A stretch of 64,000 nt of DNA from Rutpela maculata. Taxonomy: Eukaryota; Arthropoda; Insecta; Coleoptera; Cerambycidae. The DNA lies in contig OW386293.2 of the NCBI GenBank assembly GCA_936432065.2, positions 32,624,234 through 32,688,233 of the forward strand. Direction: 5' to 3'. This document shows, piece by piece, positions 1 through 11,798 of the stretch (its first letter is position 1; the number at the start of each line of letters is the position of its first letter). The notes beneath the pieces were generated by a model that worked only from the letters and a program-made list of their open reading frames with translations, ran no database searches and was not told the origin of the DNA. Position numbers and translations under genes: made by a program.

Positions 1-478
1 TAGCCCACAGTACATCGCCCCTTTTTTAATGATTAGTAACAGGCTGAATTTTCATGAGTAGCTTCGTTTTGACGAGACGCCCAACTTTTCTCTCTGCGAA
101 AATTCTCGGAGTGGTAGCTAATAGCAAAAATTATTTTTTCTATTTCACACAAATTAGACAATTCGACAACCACAAATTATTTTGGCAATATATTTTTCAT
201 TCATTAAACGTTTGTTAAAGAGTTTGTTTTTCGATTGCCTTGGTTACATTTGCGCGAGTTAATTATAATAAGCCGCGTGTTTGTCCACAACAACATTATT
301 TGACAGGTTGTCTAATTGTCTAATTCGTGTGAAATAGAAAAAATAATTTTTGCTATTAGCTACCACTACCAAGAATTTTCGCAGAGAGAAAAGTTGGGTG
401 TCTCGTCAAAACGAAGCTACTCACGAAAATTCAGCCTGTTACTAATCATTAAAAAAAAAAGGGCTATGTACTGTGGAT
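1..478. repeat. Foldback element with about 170-bp inverted arms
   Basis: The left arm (about 1-172) is the reverse complement of the right arm (about 306-478), with roughly 130 bp of unique sequence between. Outer tips read CCACAGTACAT on the left and ATGTACTGTGG on the right. The left end touches the window edge, so its target duplication cannot be checked. No protein-coding capacity is seen; the 78-codon frame on the + strand lies in the right arm and is not a gene. Probably a non-autonomous DNA transposon (MITE). Confidence 0.75.
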
Positions 479-708
479 TAATATGCCTACTGTTAATGCG
501 GGAAAAAATATTATTGAGTAAACTGTTTAATTCACATTTAAAAAATTTTTGAACGTACCTTAGTACTTTTTTGGGGATTTTATAGTTCTTCTATTTGCAT
601 TGTCCCTATTTGGCAGACGTCAACTAGAAGTGTCATACTTCACATTTTGTGATCAAGTTTATTAAGTTTTAAATTATCAAAAATTTGATTTTAACGAAAA
701 AATTAAAA

Positions 709-1140
709 GCGGGGTAAAAAAGAGACTAAAGAGACCAAATGGGCAGACTGAAGCAGGCACATTTCAGCTTCCTAATTTAGGAGAAGCTAACTCTTCTGCA
801 AGCCCCTTCTTGTTTAGTAAAAAATCTGAATAGATTACATATAAAAGAAAAACCCTCCTCTGTCTTATTTTTGCATTTCCATTTGTACGACTTCAATAAG
901 AATGGGAATAAATCACGTGTCTTTACTTTGCCCTCCACTGTCCTTTTTATCCCACTTGGAGGGTAAAAATGAGACGCTGTTTATTTTTGTTTATCAATTA
1001 ACGGTACTTTTTAAAAAAATATATAGAAATATAGTTTTTCCTGTCACTTTTACATATGATACCAATCTTTGATTAAATATAACTCGATTCTAAGCAACCT
1101 AAAAATTTAAAGATGTCATTTTGTCTCATTTTTACCCCGC
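709..1140. repeat. Possible short MITE
   Basis: GCGGGGTAAAAA at 709-720 is mirrored by TTTTTACCCCGC at 1129-1140, with GAGAC/GTCTC continuing inward, so about 20 bp of each end are complementary. The interior is AT-rich and non-coding. No clear target-site duplication was found, so this is tentative. Confidence 0.4.
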
Positions 1141-1232
1141 CTGACCCTAATATTATTTATATAAGAGAGGGGCGGCAAAATGAAACTGTGCCCTGGGCGG
1201 CAAAATATCTGGAGCCATACTCGTTAATTGAT

Positions 1233-2086
1233 ACTTGATCAACTTCAAACTTTAGTGGTAGTGGTAAGAAAATATCGATAAGGTGATTCTTTGAACTTAG
1301 TAATATGTGATACATGTCAGTAGCATCCAATTTAGAGGGGTTTGAAAAGTCGATTTTTCAAACAAAAGTATTAGCGATTTTTTTTTTTCAAATTTCGGTT
1401 TCATCATCGTAAAGAGCACCATTTGAAACCCCTAGATATCAATTTTAAGTGAGATCACTTATTTTTCTTTTTTTGTTCATTACATAATCAGTTTTTAAAA
1501 GTATGCCGTACACTACTCGGTAAAGTGACCAAGACTTTTCAATAAATTCACAATGATATATTAAATTTATTTAAATTGTTGTGGCTTCTACCAAACCTCC
1601 ATTTAAAGAAATATCATGAATTCTTAGGAAATGCCCAATCAGTTTTGGCAAAATTTAACTCTAACAACTTAATCATTTACGAAAAAACAAAATGAAAACG
1701 TTTAAAAATAAATTTTTGGGGGCTTACATCTCAGTAATTAGATAAGTATGATCTCACTTAAAACTGATTGCTAGGGGTTCTATGTGGCTCTTTTTACAAT
1801 GATTACGAAAAAACAAAATGAAAACTTTTAAAAATAAATTTTTGGGGGCTTACATCTCAGTAATTAGATAAGTATGATCTCACTTAAAACTGATTGCTAG
1901 GGGTTCTATGTGGCTCTTTTTACAATGATTAAATTTGAAAAAAAAATCGCTAATATATTTTTTTGAAAAATCGACTTTTCAAACCCCCTTAAAATCACAC
2001 ACTACTGACATGTATCACATATTACCAAGTTCAAAGAATCATCTTATCGATCTTTTCTTACCACTAAAGTTTGAAGTTAATCAAGC
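1233..2086. repeat. Foldback element with long inverted arms
   Basis: The left arm, from about 1233 to 1460, contains an ACTTTAGTGGTA tip region, a CATGTCAGTA stretch and a TTTGAAAAGTCGA stretch. It reappears in reverse complement from about 1890 to 2086. The interior includes a 126-bp direct duplication described separately. Non-coding, with no transposase. Confidence 0.7.
1681..1932. repeat. 126-bp direct tandem duplication
   Basis: The unit starting GAAAAAACAAAATGAAAAC at 1681 recurs at 1807, only slightly diverged, and runs through TTTTTACAATGATTA. The offset is exactly 126 bp. Near-identity implies a recent duplication inside the older foldback element. Confidence 0.85.
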
Positions 2087-2435
2087 AACGGGTATATAGG
2101 GTATATAGTGATCTTAAGTAGGTCACACTATATATAAGTGCGCCCCACGCTTTTAAATTTAATTAGGTACCTAATAATTCTTTTTAACTTTTTAGTGCGC
2201 TACTCATAAAATTGTGTTTTTTAGTTTTCTTAAAACTATAGTTTATGGCGGAGTCGCCAGTGATACGCCCTATCACTACCTCCCACCTCCATCATCATAC
2301 AAGATCAATGATACCATATTATTGTATTGTCACCATCAGAATTGCATAAGTTTGCAAAGTTTCAAATTGATACTACAAATAGAAGTGGGTGAAAAGTTAG
2401 TTGTAAAATTTGCTCACAATGTTATAGGTCAAGTT

Positions 2436-3152
2436 TAGGGCTCGACCGATGGTAGAATTTTGCCGATGGGCCGATGCAGATGCCGATGTTTTACTTGAGC
2501 ATTGACCGATGACGATGGCCGATGTTTGAATTTTGAACTTAGACAACATGTTCAAAAATAAAAATTGATATTTATTGCACAAAAATAGAAACAAAGGTAT
2601 ACATTATAAAAAAAAAAAACAAAAAACAGCTTTCTAAAATAACAAAAAATTAAGTATTCATAATCAATATAAATAGGTAATAATAATAAAATTAATAGAT
2701 AATAAATAATAAACTTATAAACATAAACAAAATTAAAGATTTAATTAGGTAAACTTAAAATTTGCCACACATAGAGATGAGCTAACTGCAATAAACAATC
2801 AAGGTTGCCGCCAGCTAAAGGGATCCACAGACGATCCAACCTTCTCAGTACACTCTGAAAATTGCCTTGACAACTCGTAAAAGTAAACACTACGAGTTTG
2901 CATGGCAATCTTCAAAGTATACCGAGAAGGTCGGTTGGTTGGTTGGATGGTCTACAGACCCCTTAACCCACACATGATTCATTCTAAATCTGAACAATAA
3001 ACATTTCATTCCCAACAGAGACTTTAAGGATGCAACCCGTAAGAAAATCCATCGGCACCATCAGCCTTATATTTTGCAGATGGCCTATGCCGATGGGTGA
3101 AATTTTGTACCATCGGCGCCAATGCCGATGCCGATCCATCGGTCGAGCCCTA
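2436..3152. mobile_element. Non-autonomous hAT element (MITE) with 8-bp TSD
   Basis: The ends are perfect 17-bp terminal inverted repeats, TAGGGCTCGACCGATGG at 2436-2452 and its complement ending at 3152. The element is flanked by an exact 8-bp duplication, GTCAAGTT, at 2428-2435 and 3153-3160. The 8-bp duplication and TAGGG-type ends are characteristic of the hAT superfamily. Subterminal regions repeat CCGATG many times, as hAT transposase-binding repeats often do. The 717-bp body is AT-rich and has no transposase frame, so mobility would depend on a related element elsewhere. Confidence 0.92.
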
Positions 3153-3432
3153 GTCAAGTTAATAGAAGCGCGTTAAAAAAAAACGATAGCATTTGTCATA
3201 TAATTAAGTTTGGTCATATAGATGCCAAATCACCCTCTGCACCTTCCCGTTCAGGGTTGGCACACTATCCATATACAGGATGGTTGCACGAACATTAGAA
3301 CCCCATTTAACTTCGTTATTTTTAGAGTTATGTAAAAAAGTTCAAAAACAAAGATTGTATAAAACCACATGTACTTTCCAAAAATCGTATTAAAAATACA
3401 ATTAAAAGTCGTATTTCGAAGATATGAACTTT

Positions 3433-4602
3433 ACTTGGGTTTTTGTAATGGAACACCCCGTTTATTTTTACACGTCTGAAAGGTCATAAAAAATGTTTTT
3501 AATGAGATACAAAACATAGTATTTATCTTAAAAATTTCCTTTGTATTTACAATTTTTCAAATTAGCCGTGGAAAACAAAATTATGTCCTTTACAGTAAAC
3601 AATACGTTAGTTCTGTCAAGATATTTGTTGGTAATTAATTTCAATTTGTTTTAAATAAAATAGAAAATTTCAATGATTAATATATATTTTTCGGACTACC
3701 ATGACTTAATGGTAACAGAATATAAAAAACCGCTGCCCAAGGAATCACTACTTCCACATCCGGATTTACTATCCGAGTCACTCACAACGAAAAAAATTTT
3801 TATGTGGAAATAATTGTTTATAAAACTAATAATATAATATTTGAAATCCTCTACCCCAAAAACCCATAAAACGATACCCCACATCGGTAGTGGGGTGGGG
3901 GTGGTGATAGGGGGTGGTAATGGGGGTGGATAAAGTAAAAAAATATTTTGACGTTTCTGGTTCTTGTACACACACCAAATCACAATTTTTTTTCATCCCC
4001 TTTAATAATGGGGTGGGGGTGGCTAATGCCAAAATTTTTTTTGAGACCTTAGTTTCTCTTGTATATACTAAATACTAATTTTATGAACTCTTACCTGCTT
4101 GATTTACCTATTTACCTCAAATTTACCCCAATTTACCCCCCAACCCTTCGACGGAACAAGATGAAAATATAATCTAGTTCTAGATCTCGTTAAAGTACAT
4201 ATATCTACCAAATTTCAAGTCAATATCCAGAGTAAACGTGCGCACAAAAAAAAGTTACAGACCGACAGAATTTTTTTTTTCGCTCAAAATTAAAATCTCG
4301 ACGTTTCATGACATTCTAAGCCTATTTGAACAATAAAAATTTTAAAAAATTTTTTTGTCGTTGCTATACTTCCACTTCCGCTCAAACTTAAAATCTCGAG
4401 GTTTCATGACATTCTAGGCCTATTTGAACAATAAAAATTTTTAAAAATTTTTTTGTCGTTACTATACTTCCACTGGATGTGGAAGTAATTTAATATCTAG
4501 CATAGTTTTTAAGATAAATATTATGTTTTGTATATCACTAAATGGCTTGTTTTATAGCCTTTCAGATAGTGTAAAAATGTACAGGGTGTTCCATTACAAA
4601 AA
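3433..4602. repeat. Foldback element (TGTAATGGAACACCC-type arms)
   Basis: TGTAATGGAACACCCCG and the following roughly 100 bp (about 3433-3535) recur in reverse complement at about 4500-4602, where GGGGTGTTCCATTACA appears as GGGTGTTCCATTACA. The interior has GGGGTGG-rich low-complexity sequence around 3880-4025 and a tandem duplication near 4281. Small frames across the GT-rich stretch are proline- and threonine-rich artefacts. No transposase is encoded. Confidence 0.7.
4281..4475. repeat. 98-bp tandem duplication
   Basis: Two adjacent copies begin CGCTCAAA at 4281 and 4379 and share TTTCATGACATTCTA and GCCTATTTGAACAATAAA, differing at only a few bases. The duplication lies inside the surrounding foldback. 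Confidence 0.8.
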
Positions 4603-4871
4603 ACCTTGTCCTTATTTTTAAGTGTGGATATTCTTTTTGTGGCACCCCCTAAAATTGTTCCATTTTATAAAAAAAATACTCCCTGTAAAATTTCAGCCTG
4701 ATGGAACGAAATTGAAGGGTGCCGCAATGACCTTACTTTCAGGCTATTAGATTCTTATTGATAGATACACGCCAGTAAAAGCTTAAGATTATTTTATTTT
4801 ATCTCAATTAATTTTGAAGTTTATCAGAAAAACATCAAACTAATACCAAAAGTGTATAATCTGTTAAAAAT

Positions 4872-7281
4872 TTAAACCCCGGACAATTCCTTAAACAAAG
4901 TTCCTTTCTTTATATCGGGGTATTGTTTTCTATAATCAGATACAGCTTGGAGGACATACTGCTTTTGTTCATCGTCTTTTGTTAGTAAACTATTATAATC
5001 ACTGATTAATTTAACACCCCGTTCCGCCACGTCATTGACGACTTTCAGTTTCTTCACAAAATCAAAACCTTTCAAGTAACTTTCATTTGTAGCCCACTCA
5101 GATGGGTCTACTTTCAGAAATTGTGTATCAAAATCAAATCTTACAAAAAAGTTTTTAGTTTTCACAGAAATAAAATCCTCGATATTGGCATCTTGCAAAA
5201 ATTGATCAACATCAGTAGTTATTGGATACCGCTTTGTGTTATGACTGCTGTCTTCAATGTCTTCATTGGGTTGCATCTTTAAAGCTTCCACCATTTTAAT
5301 TTGTGTCTCGCGACAATCTTGTATCGAAGAAAGATAGGGCAGCTGACTCTGGAGCAAGATACCATAAGTGATTTTTAAATTTCTTTAATGTTGTTCGCGA
5401 CAAGCTCGGGTCAGTGGATTCATAGGCACGAAGTTTCTTTAAAAAGATCAAATCTTGGTACGGAGCAAAAGTTGCGATTGGTGCTGAGAATCAGGCTTCC
5501 AGGTAAATTTCAACAATGAAGATGCAAATTTCTGAAATCATTTTATGTTCTTTGGCAGTTAAATGGAATTCTCCTCGAAATAAGAAAATGGTATAAATGG
5601 CTTTCGCCATCCACCGAGCATGATGTATTGCTCCTGGAGCCCGAAATGACAAACCTCGAGGAGGATCGTCTCCTAACCAAACCAATGCTAATTCCAGAAA
5701 CTCCCTGTAATTTTCACAGGGCTGACGGTCTATATTTTCGAGAGTTCGGCGTATAAATTGAGCAATTTCGCCAGTATTTTTTAGGCGGTCTCTGACATAC
5801 GGATCTTCAAATCCAGACTTAAAATTGCTTTGATTAATATCGGTCCACGCTTGTTTCATCAAAAGCTGCTTTAAGTACCAACTCATAAATATGATGCCGG
5901 CAAGCCAGGTACAACAGATCTCTTTCCAGGAACTGTCCTAACAGAACACAAGTTCCATTAATAATTCCTGGGTTTGTCGCCGTAGTATCAAAACAAATGG
6001 CTTGCGTAACATCCTGGAGATTCCAATCACAAGATTTCATAAACTGCTATTGCTTGCGACCTTCCTGTTCCAGATTCTAATGCAGGGATAGCCAATAATT
6101 GCTCTGTAATTCCACTAGTAATGACCACAGGAAGTCTGTTAACACTGTTTCTTTCCTGGTCAATGATGGAAGCAATTTCCCGTCCCAGTGAATAACAGCA
6201 GATTTCAGTCCACGTTCTTTAAATTTAAAGGTTCGGCTCTTTCTTTACGCAAAGATCGTCTATAATTTCAAAGAGAGGTTCTGTTGAGAACAATATCATG
6301 AAAGTCCTCTCCAAGAGCTTCTCCGATCGTAAAAATAAGCCTAACAGCATCTCTGTCGCTGATTTTGCATGCGTCTAGTACTGTCACCAATTTTGGTGTT
6401 AAAATTTAGCGATGTGGCCTCTTTCTTTTTGATGGTCCAGGTTCCGTTTCTGGCTCTTTTCTCGATAATAAATGCACTGATGTTGATGGGCTACCAGATC
6501 CGGATCGTCCAATTCCATAGCGGAACTTGGAAGTACTCGTGCGCTTTCGCTGCTACTAGACGAGCTTTCCCATTCCACCTGCTTTTCTAGAAAAAGGAAA
6601 TAGGGAAAATCGAACAGTCCACACAATAAAAAAATCATAAAGTACTTACTGCTTTCTTCTATTTCTGCTTTAGTTCGTTCTTTTCTCGCCAAAACTTCTC
6701 GTTGTCGTTCTTCGGCTCTTCTTTCTTTTTTCAACAGTTCTCGGGCAATGCCATACATAAAGCCTGGTCTCTCTTTCTCACGTTGTCGGATCAGAAACTG
6801 CTTGTCCTCTTCGATTGTCATCAACTGCAATGCTTCAGAATGTGTGATATCAAACAAATCGTCAAATCTTGACACAATATCTTTCTCTTTTTGTCGTTGG
6901 GTTTCTGTTGTCCTGCTGGAGCTCTTTTGCAGCGCTCTCCATTCTTTGTAAAGATTTTCCAACTTGGTAATGCAATTTTTTTCAATTCATGTTGGAACTC
7001 GTGCCTTTTCCCAAAACACTAATGTTTCTTTAATCACAAGTCTTGCACTTTCACGTAGCCCTAACTTCACTTGTCTGAGATTAGAAAATAAAACCCGCAT
7101 TACTTGTTTATTAGATGGAAGTTTGCTTCCCGTGATTGCATGTGCGTCATGGCCAAGAAGATAAATTGTGTCAGTATGACGCAAGGTAATTTCCATCATA
7201 TGGAAATTTGTCTGTGTTTCTTTGTATTTTCCAATGCAAAGTCGCCGAATTTCACTATGACACAGTGCACAGTACACAGCG
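4872..7281 (-). pseudogene. Broken gene of an uncharacterised transposon-associated family (CRHH motif)
   Basis: Successive minus-strand fragments read in order as one protein. They run from the LINE junction near 7281 to 6987, then 6962-6399 (charged, coiled-coil-like), an untracked stretch with PKLVTVLDACKISDRDAVRL near 6380-6330, then 6040-5834, 5886-5491 and 5357-4872. The middle carries CFDTTATNPGIINGTCVLL followed by LLYLACRHHIYELVL, and later GAIHHARWMAKAIYT. From memory this combination marks a large family of unnamed, often multicopy proteins in arthropods and cnidarians. The DTT...CRHH layout resembles RNase H-fold transposases, but that is inference. A canonical GT-AG intron of 63 bp (6587-6649) is visible and is itself free of stops. 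Several frameshifts and stops separate the fragments, and a LINE has replaced sequence at the 5' side, so it is not functional. Confidence 0.7.
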
Positions 7282-9650
7282 TAATACAATACAATACAAT
7301 ACAAATTTATTGGTATTAATTATACAAAGTATTTATACAAGTCATAAAATAACAGAATGAGTTTGTTAAGATAGGAATTAGTTTTTTATAAAAATTTAAC
7401 AAAAACTTAACAATGGGTGAAACCTCTCATTTTTCTTCACCTTATGCTATTACATGTCTGAAAAATCATTGGCAAGATATTCCTGTATGGTGTAGAAGTA
7501 TTTTGTCTGCAGATATGTTTTAATTTTAGATTTAAAAGCTGTTATGTTTAGATCTTTAATGGTATTGGGAAGACAGTTAAAGAATTTTATACAATAGTAG
7601 CCAGTGCTATTTCTGCTTCTTGTGAGACGTAGAAAATTTTGTGCAATTAGATTATTATTTCTCGTAGGATAATTATGTGTTTCACTGTGAGTCCTATACC
7701 TATCATGATTTTTTTTCATATAGAGAAGACATTCAAGAATATAGACACAAGGTTCAGTAAGAATATGAGTTTTTTAAACTGTTCACGACAATCATCTTGG
7801 TATTTTAATCCTGTGATTATTCTTAAACACTTCCGTTGTAGGCTAAAGATTTTTGAGGCATGAGGGGAATGTCCCCAATTAAGTATGGCATAAGTCATAG
7901 TTGAGTGGAAAAAACTGTGGTAGGCTGTTAGTAATACTCTTTGAGATAGTGAATTTGCTAGATTTCTGATAAGATATATTTTTTTTGAGAGATTTATAGA
8001 GAGGGAAATAACATGTTCTTCCCATGTCAATAGTGGGTCCAAGCAGACTCCTAAAAACTTCACAGAATCAGAAGTATTAGTGTTTACAAGATTTCGCAGT
8101 GCGAGAGTCAACGATTGAGTTTTATTTTCGTTTAGATTCAAGCAGTTAGCTAGAAACCACATTTTGATATTTGATTGTGTTAGGATTATTTTGATTTAGC
8201 GTATCTAGTGAATGGTGGTGTTCAAGAATTGTCGCATCATCAGCAAAAAGTATAAAACTTGCATTTAAGTCACTGTAAGATAAATCATTTATATAAATAA
8301 GAAAAAGGATTGGTCCGAGGACCGATCCTTGAGGGACTCCATGATTAATTTTTTCTTTTTGTGATCTTTCCAGGTCATAGTATACATACTGATATCCGTT
8401 TGAGAGATATGATTGTAAGAGCTCTAAACTATTCTTGTCAAAGTTGTAATATTTGAGCTTAAGAAGGAGGATATCATGTGACACAATCAAATGCCTTCGT
8501 TAAGTCGTAAAACGTGGCTTTAGTGTAGTTTTTATTTTCAAATTGGTTCAAAACAATTTCGGTAAAGTTATTTATAGCAAGTGTTGTTGAGCGCTTGTTC
8601 CTGAAACCATATTGGCCACGGTGAAACAAGTCATTTGCCTCGAAGTGTTCAGTTATCTGATTTTTTAGAAGGACTTCAAAAATTTTCGCAAAAATAGGCA
8701 CCAGCGATATTGGGCGGTAATTGGTTGGATCAGAATTTAAGCCTTTCTTGTAAATGGGAACAACTTTTGACAGTTTCAGCAGATCAGGAAAAGTATTCGT
8801 ATTAATGCAATGGTTTATTAATTTTGTAAGAGGATAGACTATTTGGTTTACCACTGATTTTATTAGTTTGACACTGACTTCATATTCATCTTTACTTTTA
8901 CTATTTTTTAGGTTTAAAATTGCTGTTCTCACTTCATTAAACGATACTTCTCTAAATTTGAAAACCTTTTGTATATTAATATTTTTGAGGTATTGCTCGG
9001 GTTTGATGTCAGATTGAGGCAAGTTTTTTACGATGTTTTCTGCAATATTTATAAAAAATGAATTAAACGTAGTTGCATTAATTGTATCAGGGGTTGATGA
9101 TAAGTTTCTATTGTTACTTTTTATTACTTGCCACAGGGCTGTTTGGGTGTTTGCCTTTTCTATATAGTTATCATATGCCTGTTTTTTTGCTTTAGTTAGT
9201 TCTACTCGGTATTTGTTACGGTATTTTTTTAGGTAATCATTAGTAACAAGGAGTGGGTCATTTTTGTTTATGTCGGTAAGTAGGTTTAAGTTGTTTCGCA
9301 TACCTTTAAGTTGGTCATTATACCAATTTACTTTTGGACCATTATCATTAGGAGTCATAATTTTCGACTTGACTGGGAAGCAATTTTGAATAGTGTCTAG
9401 GAACGTTTTATTAAATGTTTCAAATTTTGTTTCCGCATTCGTTAGGGGATTATTAATGAAACTCCAATCTCTATTTTCAATTTGGTTAAAAAATTGCTTA
9501 AGACCCGAGTCAGTTATAGGTCTGTAATTTGTTCTTTTCTTTTTGTTGGGTATTATGTCAGTGCTAAGTTGGAGTGCTAAGCCATCATGATCAGAGACAT
9601 TAAATGTAAGACAAATCCGCCGGCGAAATATGTAGGTATAGACCACGAAG
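7282..9650 (-). mobile_element. 5'-truncated non-LTR retrotransposon (LINE)
   Basis: The element runs on the minus strand. Its 3' end is marked by a pentanucleotide tail: on the + strand ATACA units repeat at about 7282-7304. Coding sequence extends to about 9646, where it opens only in the last part of the endonuclease (SDHDGLAL), so the 5' part is missing, as is typical of target-primed reverse transcription. It is inserted in the CRHH-motif pseudogene. Architecture and C-terminus suggest a Jockey/CR1-like clade; a phylogeny would be needed to name it. Confidence 0.85.
7450..9646 (-). pseudogene. LINE ORF2 remnant: endonuclease end and reverse transcriptase
   Basis: Four overlapping minus-strand frames (9646-8474, 8490-8146, 8162-7716, 7719-7450) form one reverse transcriptase split by at least three frameshifts. 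In order: the last endonuclease motif SDHDGLAL; a linker; RT fingers with VVPIYKKG and NYRPISLVPIFAKIFE; a palm with FYDLTKAFDCV; GVPQGSVLGPILFLIYIND; and the catalytic box FADDATIL. The C-terminal region contains YPTRNNN and NCLPNTIK, as in Jockey/CR1-like enzymes. The intact FADD box shows reverse-transcriptase identity, but the frame is no longer continuous. Confidence 0.88.
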
Positions 9651-10209
9651 CGAGACGGTTACATCTCAACTAAATAAGGATACAATGTATACACTACACT
9701 AAACGTATCGCGACGTATTCCATCCCCATTGGTTGCATTTTGGAGATTGTCTCTGGTCAACTAAGCGCACGTAAACAGCGCATATATTTGCTTTCACGCA
9801 CTCTCAGCTCTCGGTGATATACTTTACATAGACATACACCCTAATGTCAAGGACTGTTTACTGGATGTTCTATTTGTAAATACATTATGAAATGTTTACA
9901 GGTAGATTATTATATCTACTATTTATTCAGCAAAAGCTCAATTTCCCAATTTAAGAATTTTCAAAAAATCCAAAATCTTGGGTGTGCTATCATTAACCGA
10001 TTTGGCTCAAATTTGACAGGAATTATTTTTTTAGGCAACTGAATCATTCTGGAGGGTGCCATAAACGAAATTCGAACATTTATTTTCTTGCCCTGTAAGG
10101 ACCACCCTAATATGTATATTATCTTATATTTGTCACAAAAATTATTAATCCCAGTTTTATGTTTCCTTGTGTAATTTTCTTTGAATCTATTCTGAATTTG
10201 TAATTGCAG
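9651..10209. other. Non-coding stretch upstream of the first visible NOL9 exon
   Basis: This follows the truncated LINE end and is part of the NOL9 intron. It ends in the acceptor TTTGTAATTGCAG immediately before 10210. No gene or clear repeat end was recognised. Confidence 0.6.
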
Positions 10210-10659
10210 ATCACTCCTGAGCAACATCAATGTGGGCCACGATCCAAAGGCTTATATAAAATGCATCAAATATCTGATGGAATATTCGGAATCAATGGAA
10301 GAATGTCCAACGTTAATCAACTTCATGGGTTTTTCACAAGGAATAGGCATCAACATAATATCGTCAGCGATAACATACATCCAACCGACTGATGTTGTTC
10401 AGATAGAAAGCATAAGTCGGAGTAAAAATTTCAAGGCGGACCTTTCACCCGATACTGTGCAAGAAAATTGCAACATGTTTGCTAGCAATTCGGTTCTGTT
10501 GGATTACAAGTTACATAAAATTCCTGCAATGAATGACGACAATGAGGGATGGTCCTTGGAGCCAAGGCAGTCAAGAGAAATGGGTGTATTGGCGTATTTA
10601 GGTGGAATGATGCCAAGAGGTGTTAACTCATTAGTGAGTCACGAGTTGCCTATGTATGA
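10210..10659 (+). CDS. NOL9: NOL9/Grc3 internal exon: end of the P-loop kinase domain
   Basis: The exon is bounded by acceptor TTGCAG and donor GTAAGT (GT at 10660-10661). Codons begin at 10211. The frame encodes about 150 residues without a stop, beginning SLLSNINVGHDPKAYIKC and including PTLINFMGFSQGIG and PTDVVQIESIS. These match the distal half of the Clp1-type kinase domain of NOL9/Grc3, a nucleolar polynucleotide 5'-hydroxyl kinase that works with the LAS1 endonuclease in ITS2 pre-rRNA processing. The Walker A loop and N-terminal region must lie in exons before the window; none were seen upstream. The exon ends in phase 2, and joining it to 41140 gives a clean frame (YEIELS). The last coding bases (TTGCCTATGTATGA) are repeated many times in the following intron. 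Confidence 0.9.
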
Positions 10660-10815
10660 GTAAGTATTGGAATTCTCCTTGTACAAGTTGGGATGGAATA
10701 CTCATATTTTTATAAATATGAATTTTTCGTTATGCGTTCAATATTTCAAACAATTTAGTGCTGTCATCTGTGTTTTATGCTTGGAGTTGGATTGTTTTTA
10801 GACAGTTGCCTAGTA
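10643..10815 (+). repeat. First unit of the exon-end tandem array
   Basis: Starting in the last 16 coding bases of the exon, about 155 bp run through TAAGTATTGGAATTC, TTGTACAAGTTGGGATGG, ATATTTCAAACAA and CTGTGTTTTATGCTTG. They end in TTTTTAGACAGTTGCCTA, which is the start of the next unit. The array is then interrupted by a large insertion and resumes at about 27446. It is the only unit whose start is real coding sequence. Confidence 0.85.
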
Positions 10816-11227
10816 GTACAGGATAACTTTACTTCAACTCGAAAGAAATTTGTGCAGACCTTAAACTTTGGTTATAGGTTCAGAATAGGCCAAAGTTCAC
10901 GAAACAAAAAAGTTTAGGAGTTTTACGGATCCGCGGAAATCTATAGGGAGGTGAAAAGGGGTATTTTTAATTAAAAAATCGTATTTTCTCGGGAAATATG
11001 GCATTTAAAAAGAAATAGTTCAAATAAAAGTTGTTTCTGACAAAATTATCTTTAATTTGGTGTTTTTAAATTTAATTTCATAGCAATAATTAACCGAAAT
11101 TCTAGAGGTTTTTAACTTCGGAATAATGTCATATGAATTAGATCTCGTTCATTTTTGGCAGCTTAATAGTAAATGCATAAAATAAAAGAAGTTTCTATAT
11201 TATGCGAGGTCTTGCTAATTTATAGGG

Positions 11228-11257
11228 GGTGCCATCCCCTTTTCAGGGGATGGCACC
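11228..11257. other. Perfect 13-bp stem-loop
   Basis: GGTGCCATCCCCT (11228-11240) pairs perfectly with AGGGGATGGCACC (11245-11257) across a 4-nt TTTC loop. It is followed by an A-rich run on the + strand. It sits in the left part of the composite block. A role is not known; it may be a relic of a smaller element tip. Confidence 0.6.
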
Positions 11258-11798
11258 TAAAAAAAAAAACAAAAAACAAAAACATTGGAGCTGAGAGGGA
11301 ATTAAATTTTAAGAAGCAACTTTTCATATAGATTGATTGATTTAAGTTATAATTACTAGAAAATTTGGGATTTTAACTTGAACAAGAGGTATTTCAAATA
11401 CGATTTCGTCGAATAACTCAAAAGGTATTACATTGAGCAAAAACATGCTAGAGACAAATAAAAAAGCTACTAAATTAAGGACGAATTTCGTTTTATAAGA
11501 TGAAGTATTTAGTTTAAATGTTAAATATCTCAGAAACAGAGCTGGGCAGAGTACCGCACTAAAGTACTCACGAGTACCTTTAAAAAGTACTTGTGAAAAC
11601 TTGAGTACGAGTACTTGTTTTTGAAGTACTCTAAAAAATTAGTACTTTTGCAAGATTTGGAGAGTACTCTTCTAAAAATGAGTAACGAGTACAAGTACTT
11701 CGAAAGATACCAAATTGAAATAGGTAATAGACAAAAAATTAGACCACTTACACCATTATCAGTAAATAAAAGTAGATCGGCATTTTAATTGCATTTTT

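Noticed and set aside
3696..4032. Two minus-strand frames rich in Pro, Thr and Tyr
   Set aside because: They read through a GGGGTGG low-complexity run inside a foldback and have no motif or support as genes.
6748..7319. Plus-strand frames over the CRHH-motif gene
   Set aside because: They are shadows of the minus-strand coding sequence, which shows the recognisable motifs.
11228..11257. Stem-loop considered as a Rho-independent terminator
   Set aside because: The context is an insect intron and there is no T run on the matching strand in the right place.
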